In this document: positions 45,948 to 54,806 of the stretch, in pieces
Layout of the letters: the number at the start of each line of letters is the position of its first letter
Position numbering within the stretch: position 1 is the stretch's first letter
Assembly: GCF_027942295.1 (NCBI RefSeq)
Contig: NZ_CP101416.1
Location: 1-64,000, forward strand
Length of the DNA stretch: 64,000 nt
Direction: 5' to 3'
DNA from: Pseudanabaena sp. Chao 1811
GTDB taxonomy: Bacteria; Cyanobacteriota; Cyanobacteriia; Pseudanabaenales; Pseudanabaenaceae
Position numbers and translations under genes: made by a program
Notes under the pieces: generated by a model
The model's database searches: none
Seen by the model: the letters and a program-made list of their open reading frames with translations, nothing else
What the model was told of the DNA's origin: nothing

Positions 45948-47042
45948 TTAAAGAAGTTGTTCAATTTCACCCACATAAGTTCCCAAACCGACTGCTGTGC
46001 GAACCAATGTTCCATGTACATCAACGGCGCTATATTTGGCGATCGCATCGGCAATGGGGACATCGATCACTTCGCGGTTTACCCATGCCACCATGCGATC
46101 GTATTTCTTCTCCGCAATCAAGTCCACAGCCGCCACCCCAAAGGCTGCCCCCAGAATGCGATCGAGTGGTGATGGCGTACTTCCTCTCTGCACATGACCC
46201 AAAATCGTGACGCGGCTTTCTAAACCTGTGCGAGTACTGATCTGATCGCCTAAATATTGCCCAATGCCTCCATAGAGGGTTTGTCCAAGGCTATTAGTAT
46301 ATTTCACAGGTTCGCCCGTTGGCGTTTTCACAGCTTCGGCAACGATCATCGTACTGAACGGGAACCCTCGTAGAGCGCGATTCATTAAGCGATCACATAC
46401 TTCATCCAAATCATAGGGAATCTCTGGAATCAATACCACATGAGCACCCCCTGCAATCCCTGCACTCACTGCAATATGTCCTGCATCACGACCCATCACT
46501 TCTAAGATCATCACGCGACTATGGCTGATGGCGGTATAAGTTAGGCGATCGAGCGCTTCTACAGCCACACTCACTGCCGTATTAAAGCCAATCGAATTCT
46601 CCGTTGCCCCCAAATCGTTATCAATGGTTTTCGGAACTGCGACCAAATTCATATTGCCCTGCTGCGCTAGCCGTCGCAAAATGGCTAAACTGCCATCGCC
46701 ACCAATTCCAATTAGGGCATCTAGACCCAGTTTATGGTAGCCATCAATCACTTCCTCAGAGCGATCGACTAAAGTGCCATCAGGCATGGGATAGGAGAAG
46801 GGATTCCCTTTATTCACCGTTCCCAAAATCGTCCCGCCATAGCGCAAAATCCCTGATACCCGTTTCATATCCAGCAATTCTGCTTCCACTGGACGATTCA
46901 TCAATCCTTGAGTTGCACCTTTAATTCCATAAATTTCTATATCATAGTCGCGAGCACGGCGCACAACAGCCCGAATGACAGCATTGAGTCCACCACAGTC
47001 TCCACCACTGGTCAAAATACCAACACGCTTAGGCTTTGTCAT
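45948..47042 (-). CDS. pfkA: 6-phosphofructokinase
   Basis: The 364-residue enzyme phosphorylates fructose 6-phosphate in glycolysis. Diagnostic blocks are ILTSGGDCGGLNAVIRAVV, IGGDGSLAI, PKTIDNDLGATENSIGF, EVMGRDAGHIA and ILGHVQRGSTPSPLDRILG. GGDGS is the ATP-type residue pattern, but PKTIDND has the lysine that marks PPi-type enzymes where classical ATP enzymes have PGTIDND. The combination defines the mixed group III, so the phosphoryl donor should not be assumed. It stands alone with a terminator at its 3' end. Confidence 0.95.
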   Translation of the reverse strand: MTKPKRVGILTSGGDCGGLNAVIRAVVRRARDYDIEIYGIKGATQGLMNRPVEAELLDMKRVSGILRYGGTILGTVNKGNPFSYPMPDGTLVDRSEEVIDGYHKLGLDALIGIGGDGSLAILRRLAQQGNMNLVAVPKTIDNDLGATENSIGFNTAVSVAVEALDRLTYTAISHSRVMILEVMGRDAGHIAVSAGIAGGAHVVLIPEIPYDLDEVCDRLMNRALRGFPFSTMIVAEAVKTPTGEPVKYTNSLGQTLYGGIGQYLGDQISTRTGLESRVTILGHVQRGSTPSPLDRILGAAFGVAAVDLIAEKKYDRMVAWVNREVIDVPIADAIAKYSAVDVHGTLVRTAVGLGTYVGEIEQLL

Positions 47043-47464
47043 AAATCTTCAGATTCTCAATTTCCAAAATGACCTCTTTAGGACTTACGCATCAATCACC
47101 AAATGTAGGGACAATTCATGAATTGCGTAAGCCTATCTATTATCACGACTTATCGCAACAAGATATGGTTTGGATTTTTGAATATTTGTGAACTTCCCTT
47201 AGCATTGCCTAGATTTCCTAACATAACAATTCTTAACTACACAAACAAAGGCTTGGAGCAATGCTCCAAGCCTTTGTTTGTACGATTTTAAAATGAATAA
47301 GTAACTAGGTACAATTAAATATAAAACCCTAAAACCTGTAGCGCACGCGCAGCGTGCGCTACAGGTTTTGGTTCTGTTTTTTAATTAAAAATTGCTATAA
47401 ATCATTCTCCATAAGAGTTTTGGATTGTCATTTTGCCTACGGCAAAATGACAATCGCTACATGG
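47043..47464. other. Intergenic region with three perfect hairpins
   Basis: About 420 bases between pfkA and ycf46 hold no ORF but three stem-loops: 47241-47281 (19-bp arms, CAAAGGCTTGGAGC type), 47331-47369 (18-bp arms, ACCTGTAGCGCACGC type) and 47424-47454 (14-bp arms, TGTCATTTTGCC type). Any of them may terminate ycf46; the density fits repeat elements. Confidence 0.7.
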
Positions 47465-48958
47465 CTATCTAAATACATTTTGGCGTGAAGCTAATCTTGC
47501 CTTACCTGATGCTGCCCATTCTTGGAGAACTTGAATTTCCTGTTGAGCCGTTTGTGCTAATGGCACAATTTGACTAGCCGCTTCGAGGATGTCATCGGTG
47601 GTGAAGTCACGATTTTGGCTGAAGCCGATATGCATCGCTTCGATGATCCCCTGTTCGATTTCTGCACCTGAAAAATCGGGCGTTTCATAGGCGAGGCGAT
47701 CGATGTCGTAGGCGCGAGTATTGTGGGGACGGTATTTGCCTAGATGCACAGCAAAAATCTGAGATCGCTCCTCTTGGTTAGGTAATCCCACGAAGAATAC
47801 CTCATCGAATCGACCTTTACGCAAGAGTTCAGGGGGCAAGGCGCGAATATTATTCGCAGTCGCTACCACAAACACAGGTGAAGTCTTTTCCGCCATCCAA
47901 GTTAAGAAGGTTCCAAAAACACGATTGGTCGTTCCTGAATCGCCGCGACCTTCCACACCTGAGAATGCCTTGTCAATCTCATCAATCCACAATACGCAGG
48001 GAGAGAGAGCTTCCGCTAGCTGAATCATTTGCCTTGTGCGGGACTCACTCTCGCCAACTAATCCCGCAAATAGACGACCGACATCGAGACGTAATAGGGG
48101 CAAATGCCAATGATGAGAAATTGCCTTCGCAGTGAGGGATTTGCCAGTACCCTGAATTCCTGCTAGCAATAAGCCTCTGGGATGGGGCAAGCCATACTTA
48201 CGAGCGCGATCGCTAAAGGCTCCACCTCGTCTTAATAACCATTCTTTGAGATTATCCAAACCACCGATATCACTTATTTCCGTAGTCGATGGATAGAACT
48301 CTAGAATTTGCGTTTGGCGAATACTTTGACGCTTTTCTTCGAGAATTAATTCGACATCTTCAGGACTGAGGCGACCATTTTCAGCGATCGCTTTGGCTAA
48401 TACTCGTCTGATGCGCTCTAGAGATAAACCTTGGCTCGCACGGACTAAATCATCGATTGCCTGTTTATTTAATTGCAGATCATTGCCTGAGTTTGTCGAA
48501 TTGGCGATTTGTTCAATTTCGATTTTCAGTTCGCTAGGATTGGGAAGTGGAAATTCAAGAATTGAGAAAAATTCACTGAGGCTATCGGGAATACTAATCT
48601 GTGAGGCAAGCACAATGATATTTTGCGCTTCGCTTTTGAGCTTACGGGCAAGATTTTTGAGCTTACGAGCGATCGCGACATCATCGAGAAAGCGATCGAA
48701 ATCTCGCAACACAAACACTGCACCTTTAGGAATTTTATCCACAAATTCTAAAGCTTGAAGGGGATTGCGTTTACCAGCACCCGCATCGGTGGGATTGGAC
48801 TGATAGCCATCGACAAAATCCCAAATAAACGCGCTACGACCGAGGGATTTTGCCACATTGGTAATCACGGCTTCGACCCGTTCCTCTTCGGCTGAAGGTA
48901 TATAAATCAAGGGATAACGGGCGCGGAGGGTCAGATTTAAGTCAGCTTCAAAATTCAT
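47465..48958 (-). CDS. ycf46: Ycf46-type AAA ATPase
   Basis: The 497-residue protein has an N-terminal regulatory region that starts LNLTLRARYPLIYIPSAEEERV and a C-terminal AAA module. Walker A is GIQGTGKS (about 266-273), Walker B is CVLWIDEIDKA, and the second region of homology has LLRKGRFDEVFFVGLP. This plan is that of Ycf46, a cyanobacterial and red-algal-plastid protein linked to inorganic-carbon and photosynthesis regulation in Synechocystis. It may act as a remodelling ATPase; its client is not known. It stands alone. Confidence 0.9.
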   Translation of the reverse strand: MNFEADLNLTLRARYPLIYIPSAEEERVEAVITNVAKSLGRSAFIWDFVDGYQSNPTDAGAGKRNPLQALEFVDKIPKGAVFVLRDFDRFLDDVAIARKLKNLARKLKSEAQNIIVLASQISIPDSLSEFFSILEFPLPNPSELKIEIEQIANSTNSGNDLQLNKQAIDDLVRASQGLSLERIRRVLAKAIAENGRLSPEDVELILEEKRQSIRQTQILEFYPSTTEISDIGGLDNLKEWLLRRGGAFSDRARKYGLPHPRGLLLAGIQGTGKSLTAKAISHHWHLPLLRLDVGRLFAGLVGESESRTRQMIQLAEALSPCVLWIDEIDKAFSGVEGRGDSGTTNRVFGTFLTWMAEKTSPVFVVATANNIRALPPELLRKGRFDEVFFVGLPNQEERSQIFAVHLGKYRPHNTRAYDIDRLAYETPDFSGAEIEQGIIEAMHIGFSQNRDFTTDDILEAASQIVPLAQTAQQEIQVLQEWAASGKARLASRQNVFR

Positions 48959-49027
48959 TGATCAGTAAGCCATGAGTAAAACGCTAGAATATCTACAGCC
49001 TATAATCTACAGCAAACTATAGCAATA

Positions 49028-49165
49028 GTGGCAACAGCAATAGTCTATTTTCGCGATCGCACCTTAGCCATATTTGAAGATAAAAGAGCAGTTTTACCTG
49101 TCCCAGATTTTGCAAAAGGATTACAGCTTACAGTTGGTCAATTGTTCAGTTGGTTAGAAGTGTAA
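49028..49165 (+). pseudogene. Short ORF, possible remnant of an Uma2-like C-terminus
   Basis: A GTG-to-TAA frame of 45 residues reads AIVYFRDRTLAIFEDKRAVL, then PVPDFAKGLQLTVGQLFSWL. The pattern of a hydrophobic strand, a short acidic loop and a terminal LTVGQLFSWL helix resembles the last part of cyanobacterial Uma2 proteins, but no upstream domain is present. It contains a HIP1 octamer. Start codon uncertain. It could equally be a genuine small gene. Confidence 0.35.
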
Positions 49166-49298
49166 CTATGGAATATACCCGTAATTGCAGAAGAGTTATT
49201 AGAGTTACTATTGGGTTCGCCAAAATTGTGATTGTAATTAATTACAGCGCTTTGCGCTATAAACTAAAGTTGTTTGATACAGTCTTTAACTAGCAATT

Positions 49299-49739
49299 GT
49301 GAAAATGAATAAGCCTATCTTTCGAGGTTTATGGTTCTTTGTCGTTTTCTGGGGAGTTGGAGTTATCGTCTTAGGAATGTCAGGTTTTCAACTTGACTCA
49401 TATAAGCTGGGAGTTCTTAAAGTTCCACTTCCTCATGATTACCCGTTACAAGATATCCTCACCATGATAGGTGTCATGTCAATCGAGGTCTTACTATTCT
49501 ATGTTGTAATCCGACCAACAACCTACAGACGTTCTTGGGGAAGGGCTTTAATCGCACTTATTACAGCTATCTTTATGGTTCTCTTATTTGGTATGGTTTT
49601 GATGCATTCACCACCATATATGGGATGGCATTGGCTCTGGCTTGTAAGTGTCACATTCGCTCTATTTATTCTTTTTGTTGTCTCCACGATTCAGACGCTT
49701 CAACTAATTTTGTCTAGAAAATCTGATATAGAAGACTAA
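49299..49739 (+). CDS. Small integral membrane protein of unknown function
   Basis: The 146-residue protein has four hydrophobic helices at about residues 8-27, 55-70, 84-104 and 110-134, and a charged C-terminus ending SRKSDIED. I recognise no family. The loop PHDYPLQD and the WGRALIAL and MGWHWLWLVSVT stretches are distinct features. It has low HIP1 content and stands alone between ycf46 and speA, so it may be an accessory gene. Confidence 0.65.
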   Translation: MKMNKPIFRGLWFFVVFWGVGVIVLGMSGFQLDSYKLGVLKVPLPHDYPLQDILTMIGVMSIEVLLFYVVIRPTTYRRSWGRALIALITAIFMVLLFGMVLMHSPPYMGWHWLWLVSVTFALFILFVVSTIQTLQLILSRKSDIED

Positions 49740-49768
49740 CGTGATATTTCATTGAGCGTAAAGCGTTG

Positions 49769-49863
49769 TAAGTAGCTCAGCATAGTTATAAATAAAATCC
49801 AATTGCTGTGCCACCTACTACGCTGGCGGTACAGCAATCTGGATTTTAAGTTTACTTATGCTT
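49769..49863 (-). repeat. Repeat family R3, copy a (about 95 bp)
   Basis: Read on the minus strand it runs from AAGCATAAGTAAACTTAAAA, through an imperfect stem with tip near GCGTAG, to TTTATAACTATGCTGAGCTACTTA. The same ends occur at 54711-54806. It starts 29 bases after the membrane-protein stop. Confidence 0.8.
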
Positions 49864-49970
49864 AATACCAATTCACGAAAGTGTGACAACACTTTTGTGA
49901 ATTAAAAACCAAACTCAGTAAGGGGTTGCAAAACTCAAAATGGCGTAGCCATTTTGAGTTTTGGTATTAA
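49862..49970. repeat. 109-bp element with 9-bp terminal inverted repeats and two hairpins
   Basis: TTAATACCA at 49862-49870 and TGGTATTAA at 49962-49970 bound two stem-loops (around AATTCACGAAAGTGT, and AAAACTCAAAATGGC-GTA). It abuts repeat R3a. No coding capacity. Confidence 0.6.
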
Positions 49971-50137
49971 TAGAGATCGCTACAAATTATGAATTGTTCA
50001 AAAATATCTAGACTATTTTCTGGCTTAGCCACTAGATTTATTTGAAAGTGCTAAAGTTGATACGGTCAGCGTAAAGCACTAACCATTTTCCACTATGTAG
50101 ATCAAGGTTTGTAGGGTTTATCAAAGGTTTATTAACA

Positions 50138-52063
50138 ATGTTGCAAGAGATTCAGTTACCTGTCGTTGCCGATGCGAAAAAGTGGACTATTCAAGATAGT
50201 GAGACCCTTTATCGCATCAATGGCTGGGGTGAACCTTATTTTAGTATTAACGAGGCTGGTCACGTAACTGTCTCTCCCAAAGGCGATCGCGGTGGCTGTA
50301 TTGACCTGTTTGAACTGGTGAATGATCTCAAGCAGAGGGGATTGCGATCGCCGATTCTAGTCAGATTTTCAGATATTCTCGCCGATCGCATTGAGCGCTT
50401 AAACTCCACCTTTGCTAAGGCGATCGCCCGTTATAACTACAATGGCGTTTATCGTGGTGTTTTTCCTGTCAAAGTCAATCAGCAACGACAACTGGTAGAA
50501 GAAATTGCTAAATATGGGAAACCCTTCCAATTTGGTTTGGAAGCAGGTTCTAAACCCGAATTACTGATTGCCCTTGCCACCCTCCGCACCCCCGGTTCAC
50601 TGCTGATTTGTAATGGTTACAAGGATGCAGAATATATTGAGACGGCTCTATTAGCGCGAAAACTGGGACAAAATACGATCATTGTGATCGAGCAGCTAGA
50701 AGAAGTAGAGATGATCATCCGTGCTGCTACGAAATTAGGCATTGCGCCTGTGGTCGGTGTCCGTGCCAAACTCAGCACCAAAGGGCTAGGACATTGGGAA
50801 GACTCAACAGGCGATCGCGCTAAGTTTGGTTTGCGGATGTGGGAAATCCTCGAAACCGTCGAACAGTTGGAAGCCGCAAATATGCTAGATTCCCTCAAAT
50901 TACTGCACTTCCACATTGGTTCGCAAATCAGTAATATCAGCGCGATTAAAGACGCATTGCGGGAAGCAGGACAAATCTATGTGCAACTGACGACCCTAGG
51001 CGCACCGATGGGACATCTCGATGTCGGTGGTGGTTTGGGCGTAGATTACGACGGTTCTAAAACCAATTTCTACGCTTCCAAAAACTACAGTATGCAGAAC
51101 TATGCTTACGATATTGTTGCAGCGATTAAAGATGCTTGTACCGAAAAGGGAATTCCTGTCCCCACCTTAACGAGCGAAAGCGGTCGGGCGATCGCTTCTC
51201 ATCAATCGGTCTTAATCTTTGACGTAGTGGGCATTAGTGGCACACCCTCTCAAACGATTGAGCCATTAAAAGAAGATGAGCATCTCATTGTCCGCAATCT
51301 CTTTGAAGCTTTGGAAAATATCAATGAGAGCAACTATCAAGAGATTTATCACGATGCGGTGCAGTTCAATCAAGAAGCGATTAGCCTATTTGCTTTTGGC
51401 TATCTCAGCCTAAAACAAAGGGCAAGAGTTGAGCGACTTTTCTGGGAATGTTGCGATCGCATTCGGAAGGTGACGCGCAAATTAAACTATGTGCCTGACG
51501 ATCTCGAAGACTTGGAACGCTCGATGGCACTGACTTACTATTGCAATTTTTCCGTTTTTCAGTCTGCTCCCGATAGTTGGGCGATCGACCAACTCTTCCC
51601 GATCATGCCCATCCATCGCCTCAATGAAGAACCTACCTGTCGCGGAACGATCGCCGATCTCACCTGTGACAGTGATGGCAAAATTGATCGCTTTATCGAT
51701 CTGCGTGATGTAAAATCCGTTCTCGAATTGCATCCCTTTATCCCCGAAGAACCTTACTTCTTAGCCCTATTCCTTGGCGGAGCCTATCAAGAAATCCTTG
51801 GCGATTTACATAATCTCTTTGGTGATACCGATGCGGTGCATATTCACGCAACGCCTACAGGGTATAAGGTTGAGCATGTGATCAAGGGTGATTCCATGAC
51901 CGAAGTTCTCGAATATGTGCAGTACAATCGTGATGCGATGCTAGAGAATATTCGCCAAGAAACGGAACGTGCTCTCCAAGAGAAGCAAATTACATTGAAT
52001 GAAGCAAGGCTATTTTTACAAAAATATGAGCATTGCTTAAACGGATATACATATCTCAGTTAA
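50138..52063 (+). CDS. speA: Biosynthetic arginine decarboxylase
   Basis: The 641-residue PLP enzyme of the fold-III ADC family turns arginine into agmatine, the first step of polyamine synthesis. The PLP lysine lies in GVFPVKVNQQ (about residue 112). Other blocks are GLEAGSKPEL, GVRAKLSTKGLGHWEDS, LHFHIGSQISNI, the phosphate-binding HLDVGGGLGVDYDGS and TSESGRAIASHQ. Length matches bacterial SpeA. Together with potB/potC at the other end of the window it shows that polyamines are both made and imported. Confidence 0.96.
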   Translation: MLQEIQLPVVADAKKWTIQDSETLYRINGWGEPYFSINEAGHVTVSPKGDRGGCIDLFELVNDLKQRGLRSPILVRFSDILADRIERLNSTFAKAIARYNYNGVYRGVFPVKVNQQRQLVEEIAKYGKPFQFGLEAGSKPELLIALATLRTPGSLLICNGYKDAEYIETALLARKLGQNTIIVIEQLEEVEMIIRAATKLGIAPVVGVRAKLSTKGLGHWEDSTGDRAKFGLRMWEILETVEQLEAANMLDSLKLLHFHIGSQISNISAIKDALREAGQIYVQLTTLGAPMGHLDVGGGLGVDYDGSKTNFYASKNYSMQNYAYDIVAAIKDACTEKGIPVPTLTSESGRAIASHQSVLIFDVVGISGTPSQTIEPLKEDEHLIVRNLFEALENINESNYQEIYHDAVQFNQEAISLFAFGYLSLKQRARVERLFWECCDRIRKVTRKLNYVPDDLEDLERSMALTYYCNFSVFQSAPDSWAIDQLFPIMPIHRLNEEPTCRGTIADLTCDSDGKIDRFIDLRDVKSVLELHPFIPEEPYFLALFLGGAYQEILGDLHNLFGDTDAVHIHATPTGYKVEHVIKGDSMTEVLEYVQYNRDAMLENIRQETERALQEKQITLNEARLFLQKYEHCLNGYTYLS

Positions 52064-52066
52064 TCC

Positions 52067-52105
52067 ATAAAAGAGAAGACGCACTTTGTGCGTCTTCTCT
52101 TTTAT
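52067..52105 (+). terminator. Terminator of speA
   Basis: An 18-bp perfect stem (ATAAAAGAGAAGACGCAC and complement, TTT loop) starts 4 bases after the speA stop and ends in a T run. Confidence 0.88.
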
Positions 52106-52112
52106 GACTGAT

Positions 52113-52245
52113 GTTACGTAGAAGTCTATAAAGCCCTCACCCCTAGCCCCTCTCCCGCAGGAGAGGGGAACAAGAAAATAATATAGTTTTTTTGCTCCCC
52201 TTCTCCTGCGGGAGACGGGGTTGGGGGATGAGGGTTCCACGTAAC
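52113..52245. repeat. 133-bp inverted element with CCCTCACCCC-type arms
   Basis: GTTACGTAGAA at one end and TTCCACGTAAC at the other (one mismatch) bound CCCTCACCCCTAGCCCCTCT and its near complement (GGGGTTGGGGGATGAGGG). Inside each arm is a CTCCCGCAGGAGAG hairpin. This arm sequence is a known kind of interspersed repeat in cyanobacterial genomes. It overlaps no gene and sits just downstream of the small HTH gene. Confidence 0.7.
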
Positions 52246-52250
52246 CTTAG

Positions 52251-52628
52251 TTATGAATCGCGATGAGAACTCATCGCTTGATTGAGTGTTTTTAATTCTT
52301 GCAAAATTTCTCGCAGAAGCCGATTAGTCTCATTTTGAGTTGGCTCTTGTACCTGAATCGTTACCTGCTTCATTTTCAAGACATCTCTTGCAAATCTGGA
52401 AACTTCGGTAGGGTGAAATAACAAGGGTTCGCGATCACTTTGACGTAATTCTGGATTAAGCTTTTGAGGATCATAGGGTAGATTTAGCTCATTTTGGTTG
52501 GGGTCAGTATTCGCATAGCGATATACCGAAGCCCGCGATCGCCCCAATGCCCTTTGGATTGCTTCCACATCCATTAGTTCATAGGTACTATCAGATTTTA
52601 GATCAGATGCAGAAAATGGAAGACTCAT
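52251..52628 (-). CDS. Small HTH protein, unknown function
   Basis: The 125-residue protein contains an AlpA/MerR-like helix-turn-helix at about residues 18-42 (YELMDVEAIQRALGRSRASVY, then RYAN), a middle region with FHPTEVSRFARDVL, and a C-terminal coiled coil (NETNRLLREILQELKTLNQAM). This suggests a DNA-binding oligomer. Its role and targets are unknown. Small proteins of this type are common in cyanobacteria and sometimes lie near mobile elements. A repeat element lies at its 3' side. Confidence 0.65.
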   Translation of the reverse strand: MSLPFSASDLKSDSTYELMDVEAIQRALGRSRASVYRYANTDPNQNELNLPYDPQKLNPELRQSDREPLLFHPTEVSRFARDVLKMKQVTIQVQEPTQNETNRLLREILQELKTLNQAMSSHRDS

Positions 52629-52718
52629 AACTAAATATCTAGAGAAGAAAATCGCTATGTCTAGTATAGTCGCATTTAGAGTCTTATGGTCTCATAGTTG
52701 TTTTTAGAAAACCAAGCA

Positions 52719-52755
52719 GTAAGGATGGGCGGCGCAAAGCGCCGCCCATCCTTAC
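52719..52755. terminator. 17-bp GC-rich hairpin between the HTH and Hpt genes
   Basis: Arms GTAAGGATGGGCGGCGC and complement pair perfectly around an AAA loop. It lies downstream of the Hpt gene on the minus strand and is related to the stem at 31931. Confidence 0.6.
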
Positions 52756-52813
52756 CACAATAAATCCTTTCCTTTTTAGGACTACCCTAATTTCTACATT
52801 GCTGTTAAAACAT

Positions 52814-53176
52814 TCAAGATGGGAGGTTGGCAGACTTTTCCGCAATAAAATCCTCAACTGCCTGCATCTTCACTAGCATATCCTCAAGGATATTTGGTGC
52901 TTTTGCTAGCTCTTGATCTAGATTCAAATCTTCGAGTTGTACCGCCAAATCACGCATTTGCAAAGCACCCACATTACTACTAGAACCCTTGACATGATGG
53001 GCTTCTTTCATGATTTGAGTATGATCGTTATTGGCGATCGCTTGACGAATTATTTCTATTCTTTGGAGAACATCTTCCACATAGACTTGCAAAACCTCAA
53101 TCTCAAACTCTATATCTCCCTCTGATATTTGGTGAAGTTGATCTAAATTTATAGGAAGGTTTGATTTCTGATTCAT
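52814..53176 (-). CDS. Free-standing Hpt phosphotransfer protein
   Basis: The 120-residue all-helical protein has the Hpt signature MKEAHHVKGSSSNVGA, with H60 in the phosphorylated position, and helices on both sides. There is no other domain. Hpt proteins shuttle phosphate between the receiver of a hybrid kinase and a response regulator. The hybrid kinases in this window (28350, 31969, 40219 and 7803) all lack their own Hpt, so this could be their partner, but it is 8 kb away from the nearest. No response regulator is adjacent. Confidence 0.88.
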   Translation of the reverse strand: MNQKSNLPINLDQLHQISEGDIEFEIEVLQVYVEDVLQRIEIIRQAIANNDHTQIMKEAHHVKGSSSNVGALQMRDLAVQLEDLNLDQELAKAPNILEDMLVKMQAVEDFIAEKSANLPS

Positions 53177-53461
53177 ACAGATTAACGCCTTACGGCACTT
53201 ATACTAATCTAATGGTATAGCTTTTACACGTCGCTAAGCTAACATATATGTAGCCTAAAAAACCAGAAAATAGAGAATAGGCTTCATAAATCCTTAAGTT
53301 TTTCATACTGGCGATCGCGATATCGATGTTAGAATGGATAACAAATGTAAAGATTTGCTAAGCAACCCATTTATTCAAAATCAACTAGGATTAATCGCGC
53401 TTTGCGTTTTTGGTTCTAGGTTCTAAATAATTAAAATTAAACAAGACGAGTCATATCGACC

Positions 53462-54643
53462 ATGCGTATCATTTTAATGACAGGAAAAGGCGGAGTTGGT
53501 AAAACTTCCGTAGCAGCAGCCACAGGTCTACGCTGTGCTGAATTAGGTTATAAAACATTAGTTTTGAGTACCGATCCTGCTCACTCCCTTGCTGATAGCT
53601 TTATGGTCGAGTTAGGTCATGATCCTAAAGAAGTCCGTCCAAATCTTTGGGGAGCGGAACTAGATGCTTTAAGGGAACTAGAAGGGAATTGGGGAGCAGT
53701 TAAGCGCTACATCAGCGAAGTTCTGCAAGCTAGGGGCTTAGAAGGAGTGCAAGCAGAAGAATTAGCAATTTTGCCTGGGATGGATGAAATTTTTGGATTA
53801 GTGCGCGTTAAACGTCACTATGATGAAAAGGAATTTGATGTATTAGTAATTGACTCTGCACCAACAGGAACTGCTCTAAGGTTACTTTCTCTGCCAGAAG
53901 TTGCAGGTTGGTACATGCGGAAGTTTTATAAACCATTGCAAGGAATGGCACAGGTTTTAAATCCTGTATTTGAGCCGATCTTTAAGCGGGTGACTGGCTT
54001 CTCTTTACCTAATAAAGAGGTAATGGATGCCCCCTACGAGTTTTACGAAGAGTTAGAATCTCTCGAAAAAATCCTCACAGACAACACAACTACCACCGTA
54101 AGATTGGTGACAAATCCTGAAAAGATGGTGATCAATGAGTCTTTGAGGGCACATTCCTATCTCAGTCTTTACAATGTTGCCACCGATATGGTAATCGCTA
54201 ATCGGATTATCCCTGAAGAAGTGCAAGATCCATTCTTTAAGGCATGGAAAGATAATCAGAAGCAATATTGCGAACAGATTCATCGCGATTTTCATCCTCT
54301 CCCCATCAAGCAAATTCCTCTCTATGCAGAAGAGATGTGTGGGATTGCTGCCCTAGAACGCTTAAAAGAAACTCTATATGGCAACGAAGATCCTTCGCAG
54401 GTCTATTACAAAGAAAATACAATGCGAGTGGTAGAAGAGAACAAGCAATATCGTTTGGAATTGTATTTACCAGGTGTGCCGAAGGAAAAGATTGAGTTAA
54501 CGAAGACTGGTGATGAGCTAAATATCCGTATTGGCAATCATCGCCGCAATTTAGTGTTACCTCAAGCTCTATCGGTTCTCCAAACTTCTGGTGCAAAAAT
54601 GGAAGATGATTATCTCAAAATCCGCTTCTCAACACCTGCTTAA
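53462..54643 (+). CDS. ArsA/Get3-family ATPase with C-terminal Hsp20-like domain
   Basis: The 393-residue protein has a deviant Walker [10 protein letters not shown] (residues 8-16), switch [27 protein letters not shown] and the CGIAALERL motif. This is the ArsA/TRC40 ATPase fold that handles arsenite or tail-anchored membrane proteins. A 75-residue C-terminal part ([37 protein letters not shown]) looks like an alpha-crystallin/Hsp20 domain fused in frame, as in many cyanobacterial ArsA-like proteins. No arsenic genes are near, so a chaperone or targeting role is likelier. Confidence 0.85.
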   Translation: MRIILMTGKGGVGKTSVAAATGLRCAELGYKTLVLSTDPAHSLADSFMVELGHDPKEVRPNLWGAELDALRELEGNWGAVKRYISEVLQARGLEGVQAEELAILPGMDEIFGLVRVKRHYDEKEFDVLVIDSAPTGTALRLLSLPEVAGWYMRKFYKPLQGMAQVLNPVFEPIFKRVTGFSLPNKEVMDAPYEFYEELESLEKILTDNTTTTVRLVTNPEKMVINESLRAHSYLSLYNVATDMVIANRIIPEEVQDPFFKAWKDNQKQYCEQIHRDFHPLPIKQIPLYAEEMCGIAALERLKETLYGNEDPSQVYYKENTMRVVEENKQYRLELYLPGVPKEKIELTKTGDELNIRIGNHRRNLVLPQALSVLQTSGAKMEDDYLKIRFSTPA

Positions 54644-54678
54644 TTCTATTTAAAAAATTGATTCCTTGAAATAAGTAA

Positions 54679-54703
54679 TAATGCGTGGCAAAGCCACGCA
54701 TTA
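54679..54703 (+). terminator. Hairpin behind the ArsA-like gene
   Basis: An 11-bp stem TAATGCGTGGC and complement with an AAA loop lies 36 bases past the stop codon. Confidence 0.55.
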
Positions 54704-54710
54704 AGTAGTC

Positions 54711-54806
54711 AAGCATAAGTAAACTTAAAACCCATATTTCTGTACTGCACGCGTAGCGTGCAGTACAGAAATATGGGTTTTGTTTATAGTTATGTCGAGC
54801 TACTTA
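54711..54806 (+). repeat. Repeat family R3, copy b (about 96 bp)
   Basis: From AAGCATAAGTAAACTTAAAA, through a perfect 22-bp stem (tip CTGCACGC-GTA-GCGTGCAG), to TTTATAGTTATGTCGAGCTACTTA. Both ends match copy a at 49769-49863 read on the other strand. It abuts the 3' end of the next gene. Confidence 0.8.

Noticed and set aside
52037-52240. Minus-strand ORF of 67 residues
   Set aside because: It is made of the CCCTCACCCC-type repeat and its flanks and has no protein-like character.
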